64,000 bases of DNA. Source: Cyanobacteria bacterium GSL.Bin1. Its GTDB lineage: Bacteria > Cyanobacteriota > Cyanobacteriia > Cyanobacteriales > Rubidibacteraceae. The notes under the pieces were generated by a model. It was not told where the DNA came from and searched no databases. It saw only the letters and a list, made by a program, of their open reading frames with translations. Positions 53,321 to 61,763 of this stretch are shown here, piece after piece. The DNA is taken from positions 62,001-126,000 of the forward strand of contig JAAANX010000065.1 of NCBI GenBank assembly GCA_009909085.1, given 5' to 3'. Position numbers and translations under genes: made by a program. Numbering within the stretch: position 1 is the first letter of the stretch; the number at the start of each line of letters is the position of its first letter.

Positions 53321-55963
53321 ATGACTGTTACCAACCTCCAAGAGCTCGAAACTCTGATTTCCAAAGCTAAAGCCGCTCAAGCCGAATATGCAACTTACAC
53401 CCAAGAACAAGTTGATAAAATCTTCAAAAAAGCAGCACTCGCTGCCAATATGAATCGTATTCCTTTGGCGAAATTAGCGGTTCAAGAAACAGGGATGGGT
53501 GTGCCAGAAGATAAGGTGATTAAAAATCACTTTGCTTCGGAGATGATCTATAACAAGTATAAGTATGAAAAAACTTGTGGCGTAATTGAATCCGATCCCC
53601 ATTATGGGATTCAAAAAGTAGCAGAACCCCTTGGTGTGTTAGCAGGAATTGTCCCCACCACTAATCCCACTTCTACTGCCATCTTTAAAGCACTTCTCGC
53701 TCTCAAAACCCGTAACGGAATTATTTTTTCGCCTCATCCTCGGGCTAAAGAATGCACCATTGCCGCCGCACAAATTGTTCGTAATGCAGCCATTGAAGCC
53801 GGCGCACCGCCTGATATTATTGGCTGGATTGATGAACCCACCATTGAACTTTCCCAAACCCTGATGCAGCACCCCAGTGTGAATTTAATTCTCGCCACGG
53901 GAGGACCAGGGATGGTGAAAGCCGCTTATTCTTCCGGTAAACCTTCTTTGGGCGTGGGTGCGGGCAATACCCCAGCGGTGATTGATGAAACGGCCCAAAT
54001 CCAAATGGCAGTGAGTTCCATTCTCATTAGTAAAACCTTTGATAATGGGATGATCTGTGCTTCGGAGCAATCCGTGATTGTGGTGGATGATGTGTATGAA
54101 CAAGTCAAGGAAGAATTCATCGCGCGGGGGGCATATTTCCTGAATGCGGAAGAGATGGAAGCCGTGCGCAAAGTGCTGATTATCGAGGGACGCATTAACG
54201 CGAAAATTGTTGGTCAATCGGTGGAAAAAGTTGCGGAACTGGCAGGCATTAACGTCCCTGAGAATGCCAAGGTCTTAATTGGGGAAGTGGACGACATCAA
54301 TCTGGATGAAGCGTTTGCCCATGAAAAATTGTCTCCCGTTTTGGCAATGTATCATGCTCAAGATTTTTCGGAAGCCACTAAAAAAGCACAAGAATTGATT
54401 AGCTTAGGGGGACGCGGACATACCTCGGTTCTCTATACTGCACAACAAAATCATTCGCGGATTCTCCATTTTGAAAGCATCCTGACCACAGGACGGGTAT
54501 TAATTAATACGCCTTCTTCTCAAGGGGCAATTGGCGACTTATACAATTTTAAACTTGATCCTTCCTTGACCTTAGGTTGCGGGACTTGGGGCGGTAATTC
54601 GGTGAGTGAAAATGTTGCCCCCCAACACTTACTAAACATTAAAACGGTCTCAGAACGCCGAGAAAATATGCTCTGGTTCCGAGTTCCCCCGAAAATTTAT
54701 TTCAAGTTTGGTTGTTTACCGATTGCCCTGGAAGAACTGAAAGGGAAAAAACGGGCGTTTATTGTCACCGATAAACCCTTATTTGATATGGGGTTACTGA
54801 AAGAAGTCACCGACGTTTTAGATGAAATCGGCGTCGAACATCAAGTCTTTTATGATGTGGAACCCGATCCGAAACTGGCTGAAATTAACAAAGGTGTGGC
54901 TGCCATGAACACATTTCAGCCGGATGTCATTATTGCCTTCGGGGGTGGTTCGCCTATGGATGCGGCAAAAATTATGTGGCTGATGTACGAACATCCGGAA
55001 GTGGAGTTTGAAGGAATTGCGACGCGCTTCATGGACATTCGCAAACGGGTGTATGACTTACCGCCGTTAGGAGACAAAGCGATGATGGTGGCGGTTCCGA
55101 CAACATCCGGCACGGGTTCGGAAGTGACCCCCTTTGCCGTGGTGACAGACGAAAAAACCGGGATGAAGTATCCCCTGGCTGATTACGCCCTGACTCCAAA
55201 TATGGCAATTGTGGACCCGGAATTGGTGATGCATATGCCAAAACGGTTGACGGCTTATGGGGGGATTGATGCCTTAACCCACGCTTTAGAAGCCTATGTT
55301 TCGGTCGTTGCAACTGAATTTACCCAAGGGCTAGCTTTAGAAGCAATCGAACTACTGTTTAAATATCTCCCTAATGCATATATCTATGGTGCTAATGACC
55401 CCATCGCCCGGGAAAAAGTCCATTATGCGGCAACAATTGCGGGCATGGCATTTGCCAATTCCTTCTTGGGGATTTGTCACTCGATGGCGCACAAATTAGG
55501 GGCAACGTTCCATGTTCCCCACGGCTTAGCCAATGCGCTGATGATTTCTCATGTCATCCGCTATAACACCACCGATGCGCCGTTTAAGCAAGCGATTTTC
55601 CCGCAATATGAATATCCTCACGCTAAAGAACGCTATGCGCGCTTAGCGGATTATCTCAAACTCGGTGGCGACACTCCAGATGAAAAAGTAGAGAATTTGG
55701 TGAACGCGATCGAAAACCTCAAACACAATCTTGATATTCCGCTGACCATCAAAGAAACCTTGCAAGGGGAAGATCGCGACTTCTATGAGAAGCTGGAAAA
55801 CTTAGCTGATCAGGCGTTTGATGACCAATGTACGGCAGCCAATCCCCGTTATCCGCTGATTAAAGACTTAAAAGAGTTGTATGTTCTGGCTTACCAAGGC
55901 TGTCGCGTCGATAGCATGATGTATCACACGGAAGAGGACAAAGCTGCCGATTCGGTTGCGTAA
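53321..55963 (+). CDS. adhE: Bifunctional acetaldehyde-CoA/alcohol dehydrogenase
   Basis: Converts acetyl-CoA to ethanol with two NADH. Residues 1-440 are the CoA-acylating aldehyde dehydrogenase domain (catalytic Cys in NGMICASEQS near 244, HEKLSPVLAM near 336). Residues 455-880 are the iron-dependent alcohol dehydrogenase (GGGSPMDAAKI near 543, TTSGTGSEVTPFAVV near 600, iron-site histidines in MAHKLGATFHVPHG near 727). The 880-aa length is complete. It follows pflA by 138 bases and ends in a strong terminator. Confidence 0.97.
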   Translation: MTVTNLQELETLISKAKAAQAEYATYTQEQVDKIFKKAALAANMNRIPLAKLAVQETGMGVPEDKVIKNHFASEMIYNKYKYEKTCGVIESDPHYGIQKVAEPLGVLAGIVPTTNPTSTAIFKALLALKTRNGIIFSPHPRAKECTIAAAQIVRNAAIEAGAPPDIIGWIDEPTIELSQTLMQHPSVNLILATGGPGMVKAAYSSGKPSLGVGAGNTPAVIDETAQIQMAVSSILISKTFDNGMICASEQSVIVVDDVYEQVKEEFIARGAYFLNAEEMEAVRKVLIIEGRINAKIVGQSVEKVAELAGINVPENAKVLIGEVDDINLDEAFAHEKLSPVLAMYHAQDFSEATKKAQELISLGGRGHTSVLYTAQQNHSRILHFESILTTGRVLINTPSSQGAIGDLYNFKLDPSLTLGCGTWGGNSVSENVAPQHLLNIKTVSERRENMLWFRVPPKIYFKFGCLPIALEELKGKKRAFIVTDKPLFDMGLLKEVTDVLDEIGVEHQVFYDVEPDPKLAEINKGVAAMNTFQPDVIIAFGGGSPMDAAKIMWLMYEHPEVEFEGIATRFMDIRKRVYDLPPLGDKAMMVAVPTTSGTGSEVTPFAVVTDEKTGMKYPLADYALTPNMAIVDPELVMHMPKRLTAYGGIDALTHALEAYVSVVATEFTQGLALEAIELLFKYLPNAYIYGANDPIAREKVHYAATIAGMAFANSFLGICHSMAHKLGATFHVPHGLANALMISHVIRYNTTDAPFKQAIFPQYEYPHAKERYARLADYLKLGGDTPDEKVENLVNAIENLKHNLDIPLTIKETLQGEDRDFYEKLENLADQAFDDQCTAANPRYPLIKDLKELYVLAYQGCRVDSMMYHTEEDKAADSVA

Positions 55964-55995
55964 TCATCGCTGATCCTAATTTGTCTTGGACAATC

Positions 55996-56028
55996 AGGTG
56001 CGGAGGAGTCCTCTGCACCTAGTTTTTT
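55996..56028 (+). terminator. Rho-independent terminator of adhE
   Basis: AGGTGC (55996-56001) pairs with GCACCT (56015-56020), and the inner GAGG with CCTC adds four more pairs around an AGT loop. Six T residues follow at 56023-56028. Confidence 0.88.
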
Positions 56029-56100
56029 ATCTTCTCGCAAAAAAAACTGAGAATTGAAAGACTAGAGCGCTATGATTGAATTGTGGTTCCAGCAAGAATC

Positions 56101-56391
56101 ATGGATAAAGAACAGGTTTTACGATTACTAGAGACTCATCGCGATCGCGTGGCTGAATTTGCAGTTAAGGCCCTGTTTTTGTTTGGTTCAGTAGCGCGAG
56201 GCGAAGCCACATCAGAGAGTGATGTGGATTTTTTGGTGGAGTTTAACCGTCCGGTGGGGTTGTTTACCTTATTAGGCTTGCAGTCTTATCTAGAAGAGTT
56301 GTTAAACTGTACAGTGGATTTGGGAACACTAAACTCACTGCATCCCCATTTACGGGAAACCGTATTGAAGGAAGCGATTCGTGCCCTCTAG
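56101..56391 (+). CDS. MntA-type nucleotidyltransferase antitoxin
   Basis: The minimal nucleotidyltransferase signature GSVARGEATSESDVDF (GSxARG-x5-DxD) is present near 32-47. In the HepT-MntA module MntA neutralises the HEPN toxin by AMPylating it. I use ATG 56101; a GTG at 56083 would add six residues. The stop overlaps the HepT GTG start, so they are coupled. A 101-bp stretch of this gene is duplicated at 56753-56853. Confidence 0.88.
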   Translation: MDKEQVLRLLETHRDRVAEFAVKALFLFGSVARGEATSESDVDFLVEFNRPVGLFTLLGLQSYLEELLNCTVDLGTLNSLHPHLRETVLKEAIRAL

Positions 56392-56731
56392 AAAGTTTGA
56401 GCGACGGGTAGGAGATATATTGGCTGAAATTGCAGTTGTAGAACAGACAATTGAAGGCTTGAGCTTTGAAAGGTTTACTCAAGATCAGCAAGCATTAAGA
56501 GCCGTGCTCTATAGTTTAGCGGTAATTGGTGAAGCAGTAGGGAGTGTCATCTCTGAGTTAGAGGTAGCAGACCCAACAATGCCGTGGCATCAGGTTCGAG
56601 CAATGAGGAATGTAGTCATTCATGAATATTTCCGAGTTGATGTTGAAGTCATTTGGGAAACGATTCGAGCCGATCTACCCGCTCTAAAGATGGCTTTACA
56701 AAGGATTTCACAGCATTTTGAAGCTGAATGA
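56381..56731 (+). CDS. HepT-type HEPN ribonuclease toxin (DUF86)
   Basis: A 116-aa helical protein with the HEPN catalytic motif RNVVIHEY (R-x4-H) near 87-94 and the DUF86 context VSVIGEAVGSVISEL-like (LAVIGEAVGSVISEL) near 46. It cuts RNA (tRNA in characterised HepT). The GTG start lies inside the end of mntA. Together the two genes form a complete type VII toxin-antitoxin module. Confidence 0.9.
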   Translation: MPSRKFERRVGDILAEIAVVEQTIEGLSFERFTQDQQALRAVLYSLAVIGEAVGSVISELEVADPTMPWHQVRAMRNVVIHEYFRVDVEVIWETIRADLPALKMALQRISQHFEAE

Positions 56732-56752
56732 AGTGTGATGGCAATCTTTGTA

Positions 56753-56917
56753 CAGATTTTACGATTGTTAGAGACTCATCGCGATCGCGTGGCTGAATTT
56801 GCAGTTAAGGCCCTGTTTTTGTTTGGTTCAGTAGCGCGAGGCGAAGCTACATTAGACTTAAGATCACCTCACGGAAAGATATCAAGAGACAAGATGCTTC
56901 CTTTGATTCTAAGCTGA
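56753..56917 (+). pseudogene. Duplicated mntA N-terminal fragment
   Basis: Bases 56753-56853 match 56113-56213 in mntA with five differences in 101. The frame keeps ILRLLETHRDRVAEFAVKAL and GSVARGEAT but then diverges and stops at 56915-56917, losing the DxD metal site. It is a dead partial duplication located after hepT. Confidence 0.85.
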
Positions 56918-57144
56918 CCAGGAGCAAGGATGTGAACTTGTAGAGAACATTCCCTTAATGGTAAGATGCAGATTTAGCACCCAACATAAGACTAAATACT
57001 TATCAACCCTCCCGGGCTACTCAAAAGAGATTGCTAGGTTTGTTAACTTTTCCTTCCTAAGAGCAAACTACGATAGCATTCCCGATTTCTTAAGAGTATT
57101 GGGTTAAAAATTTGTTTGATGACTTTTAATATAGGGAGAAATAT
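56918..57144. promoter_or_regulatory. Upstream region of prk
   Basis: This 227-base gap precedes prk, with GGGAGA about 7 bases before its ATG. No gene or clear repeat is seen. Promoter elements were not resolved. Confidence 0.4.
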
Positions 57145-58143
57145 ATGAAGACTGAATCTAATCGTGTGGTATTAATCGGTGTAGCTGGGGATTCTGGCTG
57201 TGGAAAATCGACATTTCTGCGTCGCCTCAAAGATTTATTTGGTGAACAGTTTATGACGGTGATCTGTTTAGATGACTATCACAGTCTTGATCGTAAAGGA
57301 AGAAAAGCCGCTGGTGTAACCGCCCTGAATCCCAAGGCGAACAACTTTGACCTCATGTATGAGCAAGTCAAAGCGCTCAAAAACGGTCAAGCGATTGATA
57401 AGCCGATTTACAATCACGAAACAGGGGAACTCGACCCCCCAGAACGCATCGAACCCAATAAAGTGGTTGTCATTGAGGGATTACATCCCCTTTATGATGA
57501 ACGGGTGCGAGACTTACTAGATTTCAGTGTTTATCTTGATATCAGCGATGAAGTCAAAATTAACTGGAAAATTAAGCGGGATATGGCCGAACGCGGTCAC
57601 ACCTACGAAGACGTTCTTGCTTCTATTAATGCGAGAAAGCCTGATTTCTCCTCTTACATTGAGCCCCAAAAAGAATTTGCGAATATCGTCATCCAAGTCT
57701 TACCGACACAACTAATTGAAGATAAAGAAAGTAAATATCTGCGGGTGCGTCTGATTCAAAAAGAAGGTGTGGAAGGATTCGACCCCGTTTACTTATTTGA
57801 TGAAGGTTCCACGATTGACTGGCGTCCTTGTGGTCGGAAGTTAACTTGCGCCTATCCTGGGATTAAACTTTTCTATGGTCCCGATAGCTACTACGGTCAT
57901 GAAGTCTCTGTATTAGAGGTTGATGGCTATTTTGATAATTTAGAAGAAATGATTTATATTGAAAGCCATTTAAGTAAAACGGCAACCAAGTTCTACGGTG
58001 AAATGACCGAGCTTCTCTTAAAACATCCTGATGCCCCAGGAGCAAATGATGGCACTGGTCTATTCCAAGTTTTAGTCGGCTTGAAGATGCGAGAAACCTA
58101 CGAGCTGTTGACTCAAGAAATCAAAGCAGCGGTGAGAGTGTAG
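57145..58143 (+). CDS. prk: Phosphoribulokinase
   Basis: Calvin-cycle kinase making ribulose 1,5-bisphosphate. P-loop GDSGCGKST near 13-21, ICLDDYHSLDRKGRK near 41-55, the Walker B-like VVVIEGLHPLYDERVRDLLD near 110-129. Cysteines near 17 (in the P-loop) and 41 match the redox-regulated pair controlled by thioredoxin and CP12. The 332-aa length is typical. A strong terminator follows directly. Confidence 0.97.
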   Translation: MKTESNRVVLIGVAGDSGCGKSTFLRRLKDLFGEQFMTVICLDDYHSLDRKGRKAAGVTALNPKANNFDLMYEQVKALKNGQAIDKPIYNHETGELDPPERIEPNKVVVIEGLHPLYDERVRDLLDFSVYLDISDEVKINWKIKRDMAERGHTYEDVLASINARKPDFSSYIEPQKEFANIVIQVLPTQLIEDKESKYLRVRLIQKEGVEGFDPVYLFDEGSTIDWRPCGRKLTCAYPGIKLFYGPDSYYGHEVSVLEVDGYFDNLEEMIYIESHLSKTATKFYGEMTELLLKHPDAPGANDGTGLFQVLVGLKMRETYELLTQEIKAAVRV

Positions 58144-58176
58144 TTCTTTGATTGAGGAGACATGACAATTAGTGTT

Positions 58177-58211
58177 CGCGGGGGAACGGTCAGACTCTCC
58201 CGCGTTTTTTT
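58177..58211 (+). terminator. Rho-independent terminator of prk
   Basis: CGCGGGGGA (58177-58185) pairs with TCTCCCGCG (58196-58204), with one G-T pair, followed by seven T residues. It shows that a longer reading frame starting at 58162 is unlikely. Confidence 0.9.
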
Positions 58212-58215
58212 GATT

Positions 58216-58455
58216 ATGCTAGAGACAAAATTAGATCCCAGTTCAGAAAAGATGATGTTACGCTTTTGGCTTGTTTGCTTTGCCCTTTTATTTGTGGTGG
58301 TGTCAATTTGGGAGTGGTTACGGGAATTAACCCTTGCCTTTCCCTTATGTCTTCTCGGAGGTGTGATTCTCGCGATCGCGTCGAATTTGAAATTTGTTGC
58401 TCCGCCCTCTCCGTCAAATCAAGTTACGCTTCCTCCTGATTCATCTTCGGATTAG
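58216..58455 (+). CDS. Small membrane protein, 79 aa
   Basis: Two hydrophobic segments (about 17-33 FWLVCFALLFVVVSIWEW and 39-57 AFPLCLLGGVILAIASNL) and a Pro/Ser-rich tail. Start at ATG 58216 just after the prk terminator; ATG 58252 is another option. Its 3' end overlaps the convergent znuB by 32 bases. No family recognised. Confidence 0.55.
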   Translation: MLETKLDPSSEKMMLRFWLVCFALLFVVVSIWEWLRELTLAFPLCLLGGVILAIASNLKFVAPPSPSNQVTLPPDSSSD

Positions 58456-59266
58456 TTCTTCCCCACTTCAAACTGGTTTTCAGGATTAAAGTCATTAAAT
58501 ACGCGATCGCGCTAACTAAAATAATCGTTGCACCTGAGGTTAAATTAAGCGTATAAGAGAGCCCTAAACCAACGGTGACAAACAGCAAACTCAAGATAAT
58601 ACCGAAGCCCATCATTACCTTTAAATCTTTTACAAATTGACTGGTCACAGCAGCCGGCATTGCTAACAAGGCAATCACTAAAATTAAGCCGACCACTTGC
58701 ATCATCATCGCTACAGCAAGGGCAATCATTCCCATTAATAATAAATAAATTTGATTGACTGGAACATTGCGAACTGTGGCAAATGTTTCGTCAAAGGAAA
58801 TGGCAAGTAGCTCTTTATAAAAGAGATAAACTAAGAGTAAAATAATTAGATCAATTCCCAACATAATCCAAAGATTACTGGTAGGAACCGCTAAAATACT
58901 GCCAAATAAATAGCTTTCTAATTCTGCTTTATACCCCGGTGTTAAATCCGTTAAAATAACGCCAATTGCCATCCCAATTGCCCACAGCATTCCAATTGCG
59001 GTATCGCGACGTAAATTTTTATTCCGTTGAACCGCTCCCATTAAGAATGCCGAACCTAAACTAAATCCTAAGGCACCAAAAACCGGATTAAAGCCAAAAA
59101 ATAATCCCATGCCAACCCCACCGTAAGCAGCGTGAGCAATCCCACCCGCAACAAAAACAATCCGATTCACGACCACTAAACTACCAATTATTCCACCAGC
59201 AATACTGACCAAAATTCCAGCAATAATTGCATTGCGAAAAAACTCATATTGAAGGGCTTCAATCAT
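58424..59266 (-). CDS. znuB: Zinc/metal ABC transporter permease
   Basis: Family-9 ABC-3 type permease with about 8 membrane helices; NAIIAGILVSIAGGIIGSLV near 12-31, GGIAHAAYGGVGMGLFFGFN near 41-60 and MALPAAVTSQF-like (LLAMPAAVTSQFVKDL) near 201 are typical. The 280-aa length fits. Overlaps znuC by 8 bases. Zinc is likely because of the Zur-type box upstream of the operon and the His-rich ZnuA; manganese import is the alternative. Confidence 0.92.
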   Translation of the reverse strand: MIEALQYEFFRNAIIAGILVSIAGGIIGSLVVVNRIVFVAGGIAHAAYGGVGMGLFFGFNPVFGALGFSLGSAFLMGAVQRNKNLRRDTAIGMLWAIGMAIGVILTDLTPGYKAELESYLFGSILAVPTSNLWIMLGIDLIILLLVYLFYKELLAISFDETFATVRNVPVNQIYLLLMGMIALAVAMMMQVVGLILVIALLAMPAAVTSQFVKDLKVMMGFGIILSLLFVTVGLGLSYTLNLTSGATIILVSAIAYLMTLILKTSLKWGRTNPKMNQEEA

Positions 59267-60080
59267 TATAATTTGTGTCCTTTTGATGTTGCGCTAAAAA
59301 TCGTTTTGGGACATGAACCAGTTGCTGCACGCGGTCGCCATAAGCTTGCTCTAGCATTTCAGATGTAATTTGATGACTACCATGATAATGGAGCGTGCGA
59401 TTTAAACAACCCACTGTTTTAACATAAGCCGAAACAGCACTAATGTCATGAGAAATCATAAGAATCGTGACAAATTCATTGAGTTGATGTAACAATTCAT
59501 AGAGAGTTGTGGACACAGTTTGATCTAAATTAGCGGTGGGTTCATCTAATAGTAAAATTTTCGGTTCAGTGGCTAAGGCCCGAGCAATATAAACCCGTTG
59601 TTTTTGTCCTCCCGAAAGTTCTGATAAAGCGCGATCGCGCCACTTTAATAATCCCACTTGCTCTAACACGCGCTCGACAACTTGTTCATCTCGCTTGCCA
59701 TAATGTTGCAGCAGTCGCCGTTTTCCTAAACGCCCCATTCGCACCACGTCCGCGACCGTAATCGGAAACGCAGGATCAAACTGCATAATTTGCGGAACAT
59801 AGCCAATATACTGTCTTCCTTTCTTCGCCGGTTGTCCAAGAATTTTTACCTCTCCTTTTTCAGGAGAAAGTAACCCCAAAATGACTTTAAATAAAGTGGT
59901 TTTTCCCCCGCCATTGGGACCAATAATGCCAATGTAATCTCCTTCCTGGACGGATAAATTTATTCCTTCTAGGACTAATTCTTGTTCATAACGAACCCAA
60001 AGATTTTTAATTTTAATAATTTCTGGGAGGGATTCTAAAGGAAGATGACTTCCCTGCGGATGCGCTGCACTCATCATCAA
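59259..60080 (-). CDS. znuC: Zinc/metal ABC transporter ATP-binding protein
   Basis: ATPase with Walker A GPNGGGKTTLF near 53, signature LSGGQKQRVYIARAL near 155 and Walker B ILLLDEPTANLD near 175. The 273-aa length matches ZnuC-type proteins. It is between znuB and znuA, 8 bases after the znuA stop, so a single operon is clear. Confidence 0.94.
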   Translation of the reverse strand: MMMSAAHPQGSHLPLESLPEIIKIKNLWVRYEQELVLEGINLSVQEGDYIGIIGPNGGGKTTLFKVILGLLSPEKGEVKILGQPAKKGRQYIGYVPQIMQFDPAFPITVADVVRMGRLGKRRLLQHYGKRDEQVVERVLEQVGLLKWRDRALSELSGGQKQRVYIARALATEPKILLLDEPTANLDQTVSTTLYELLHQLNEFVTILMISHDISAVSAYVKTVGCLNRTLHYHGSHQITSEMLEQAYGDRVQQLVHVPKRFLAQHQKDTNYND

Positions 60081-60088
60081 GTTTCAAT

Positions 60089-61045
60089 TTATCCTTGTTC
60101 TTGCTTCTCGTTCAAGGCGGTTTTAAAGGTCGTAGCCACTGATTGCATATTTTCTAGCCAGTTTTCTGCTAGAGGATCAATCTGCAAAACTTCTGCATCC
60201 ACTGATTGCGCGATCGCGTTGGCACTTTGAACCCCAAACTGGGGTTGGACAAAAATCACACTAATGTTCTCTTCCTTGGCTTGTTTTACAAACTGAGACA
60301 GTTCCGCGGCACTGGGTTCAGTTCCTTCCACCTCAATGGGAATCATTTCCAGGTTATAGGCTTCGGCAAAATACCCCCAAGACGGATGAAACACCATAAA
60401 GGTTCGTTGTTCTAAGTCAGCAAGGGTGTTTTCAATCGTTTGATCTAGGGCTTCAATATCCGCAAGAAAGGCATCTAAATTGTCTTGATACAAAGTTGCT
60501 TGATCGGGATTGAGTTCAACCAGTGTCTGATAGATGGTTTGCGCTTGCTGTTTCACTAACTCCGGTGATAACCAAATGTGAGGATCAAGGTTAGCGGTTT
60601 CTTCTTCATGATTATGGTTGTGATTCTCTTCCCCGTGATGATGGTGTTGCGCGATCGGCTGACGGTCAATCCCTTGGGTTAAATCAACAATTTTCATATC
60701 AGGATTTGCTCCTTCAATGCGCGACATCCACGCTTTCTCAAAGGGAACTCGGATTCGCAGATAGGCTTCGGCTTCACTTAAGGCTTTCATCTGTTGCGGC
60801 TTGGGTTCATAAGTGGCAGGAGAGGCAGCGGGTTTGACCATGACATTAACATCAACGGTTTCTCCTCCGATCCGTTCCACAAAGTATTTTTGGGGAAGAA
60901 TACTAACAGTAATATCGAGTTTTTCACTTACTGTATCTAGAGAAGAACCATCAGTTGTGCTTTCCATAGAGGAGGTGCCACAACCAACCCACAAGGTTGC
61001 ACTAGAGAGTAACGTAATCAGATAGGTTAGGGGAGATCGTTTCAT
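60089..61045 (-). CDS. znuA: Zinc ABC transporter substrate-binding lipoprotein
   Basis: Cluster A-I metal-binding protein with lipobox VGCG near the N-terminus, DITVSILPQKYFVERIGGET near 45-64, a His/Glu-rich loop HHHHGEENHNHNHEEE near 135-150 (typical of zinc rather than manganese binders), DPHIWLSPELV near 155, MVFHPSWGYFAEAY-like FMVFHPSWGYFAEAYNLE near 215. A longer frame would start at 61120 or 61111, but ATG 61045 gives a proper lipoprotein signal and lies just downstream of a Zur-type box, so 61045 is preferred. Confidence 0.93.
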   Translation of the reverse strand: MKRSPLTYLITLLSSATLWVGCGTSSMESTTDGSSLDTVSEKLDITVSILPQKYFVERIGGETVDVNVMVKPAASPATYEPKPQQMKALSEAEAYLRIRVPFEKAWMSRIEGANPDMKIVDLTQGIDRQPIAQHHHHGEENHNHNHEEETANLDPHIWLSPELVKQQAQTIYQTLVELNPDQATLYQDNLDAFLADIEALDQTIENTLADLEQRTFMVFHPSWGYFAEAYNLEMIPIEVEGTEPSAAELSQFVKQAKEENISVIFVQPQFGVQSANAIAQSVDAEVLQIDPLAENWLENMQSVATTFKTALNEKQEQG

Positions 61046-61058
61046 GAGCCAATCATAG

Positions 61059-61073
61059 TGATAATCGTTATCA
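61059..61073 (-). promoter_or_regulatory. Zur-type operator
   Basis: TGATAATCGTTATCA is a perfect 6-3-6 palindrome close to the TGATAAT-N-ATTATCA zinc-regulator consensus. It sits 14 bases upstream of the znuA ATG on the reverse strand, where repressor binding would block transcription of znuACB when zinc is sufficient. Confidence 0.75.
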
Positions 61074-61309
61074 TTATAAGCCACTGACGATCTAAGGGGA
61101 AATTTCTTCATCGTGACCAACGGTCAAAGATTACGAATCCGGTTCAAAATGAGTCCAAAAGCAAAGGTCGCCGTTTTTCTGCATCGAGATGACGATGTCT
61201 TTTTCCCGAACCCCGAAAACCTAACCCCGGTCTCAATCCAACTCGGCTTGTTACCCCTTGAGCTTTTGGTATAAGCCAGTGAAAAATAAAATAGAATACA
61301 AGGCAGACG

Positions 61310-61498
61310 TATATCTTGCAGAGCTTCATAGGTACTCGACCATTTTCTTCTAAATCAAGGAGATAGAGAGAATTCTCCTAGACAACTAGCATTTTTAGTT
61401 GTCATCACACTATCCATCAATTCAAAGGTGGCATCATGCGCTTTTCCTAACAATTGATATGTCTCTTGACGAAATTGTTTGAATCGTTCACATTTCAT
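61310..61498 (-). mobile_element. Transposase remnant with in-frame stop
   Basis: Reverse-strand ATG at 61498 reads MKCERFKQFRQETYQLLGKA, then HDATFELMDSVMTTKNASCL, a TGA at 61357-61355, then FRRKWSSTYEALQDI. This resembles the N-terminus of a putative DDE transposase family widespread in cyanobacteria. The remainder of the gene is absent. Other fragments in 61144-61763 (a 61-codon reverse frame) are not recognised, so the 643-bp gap is mostly debris. Confidence 0.6.
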
Positions 61499-61763
61499 TT
61501 TAGGGAGTTTTTGATTAATGAAGCAATTATCATTTTCTCCCTACTGGCAGTTCAAGGTATACCCTTGAGTGCCTTTTACTTGGAATTTAGTCTAAACTCC
61601 AGGAATTAAGTACTCGCTTTTTTGCCAAACCCCGTCGCAACATGAACAATAAGCTGATGCGTCTTCATGACAAGCTGTTATCCTATTTAGGAATCAAATA
61701 AACGCAACGATCGCGCAAAAACGTAATATGATGTCATTAATTATGGAACACTATTGATAATAA

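Noticed and set aside
58162-58455. Longer 97-aa version of the small membrane protein
   Set aside because: Its first codons cover the prk terminator stem and T-run; ATG 58216 right after the terminator is a better start.
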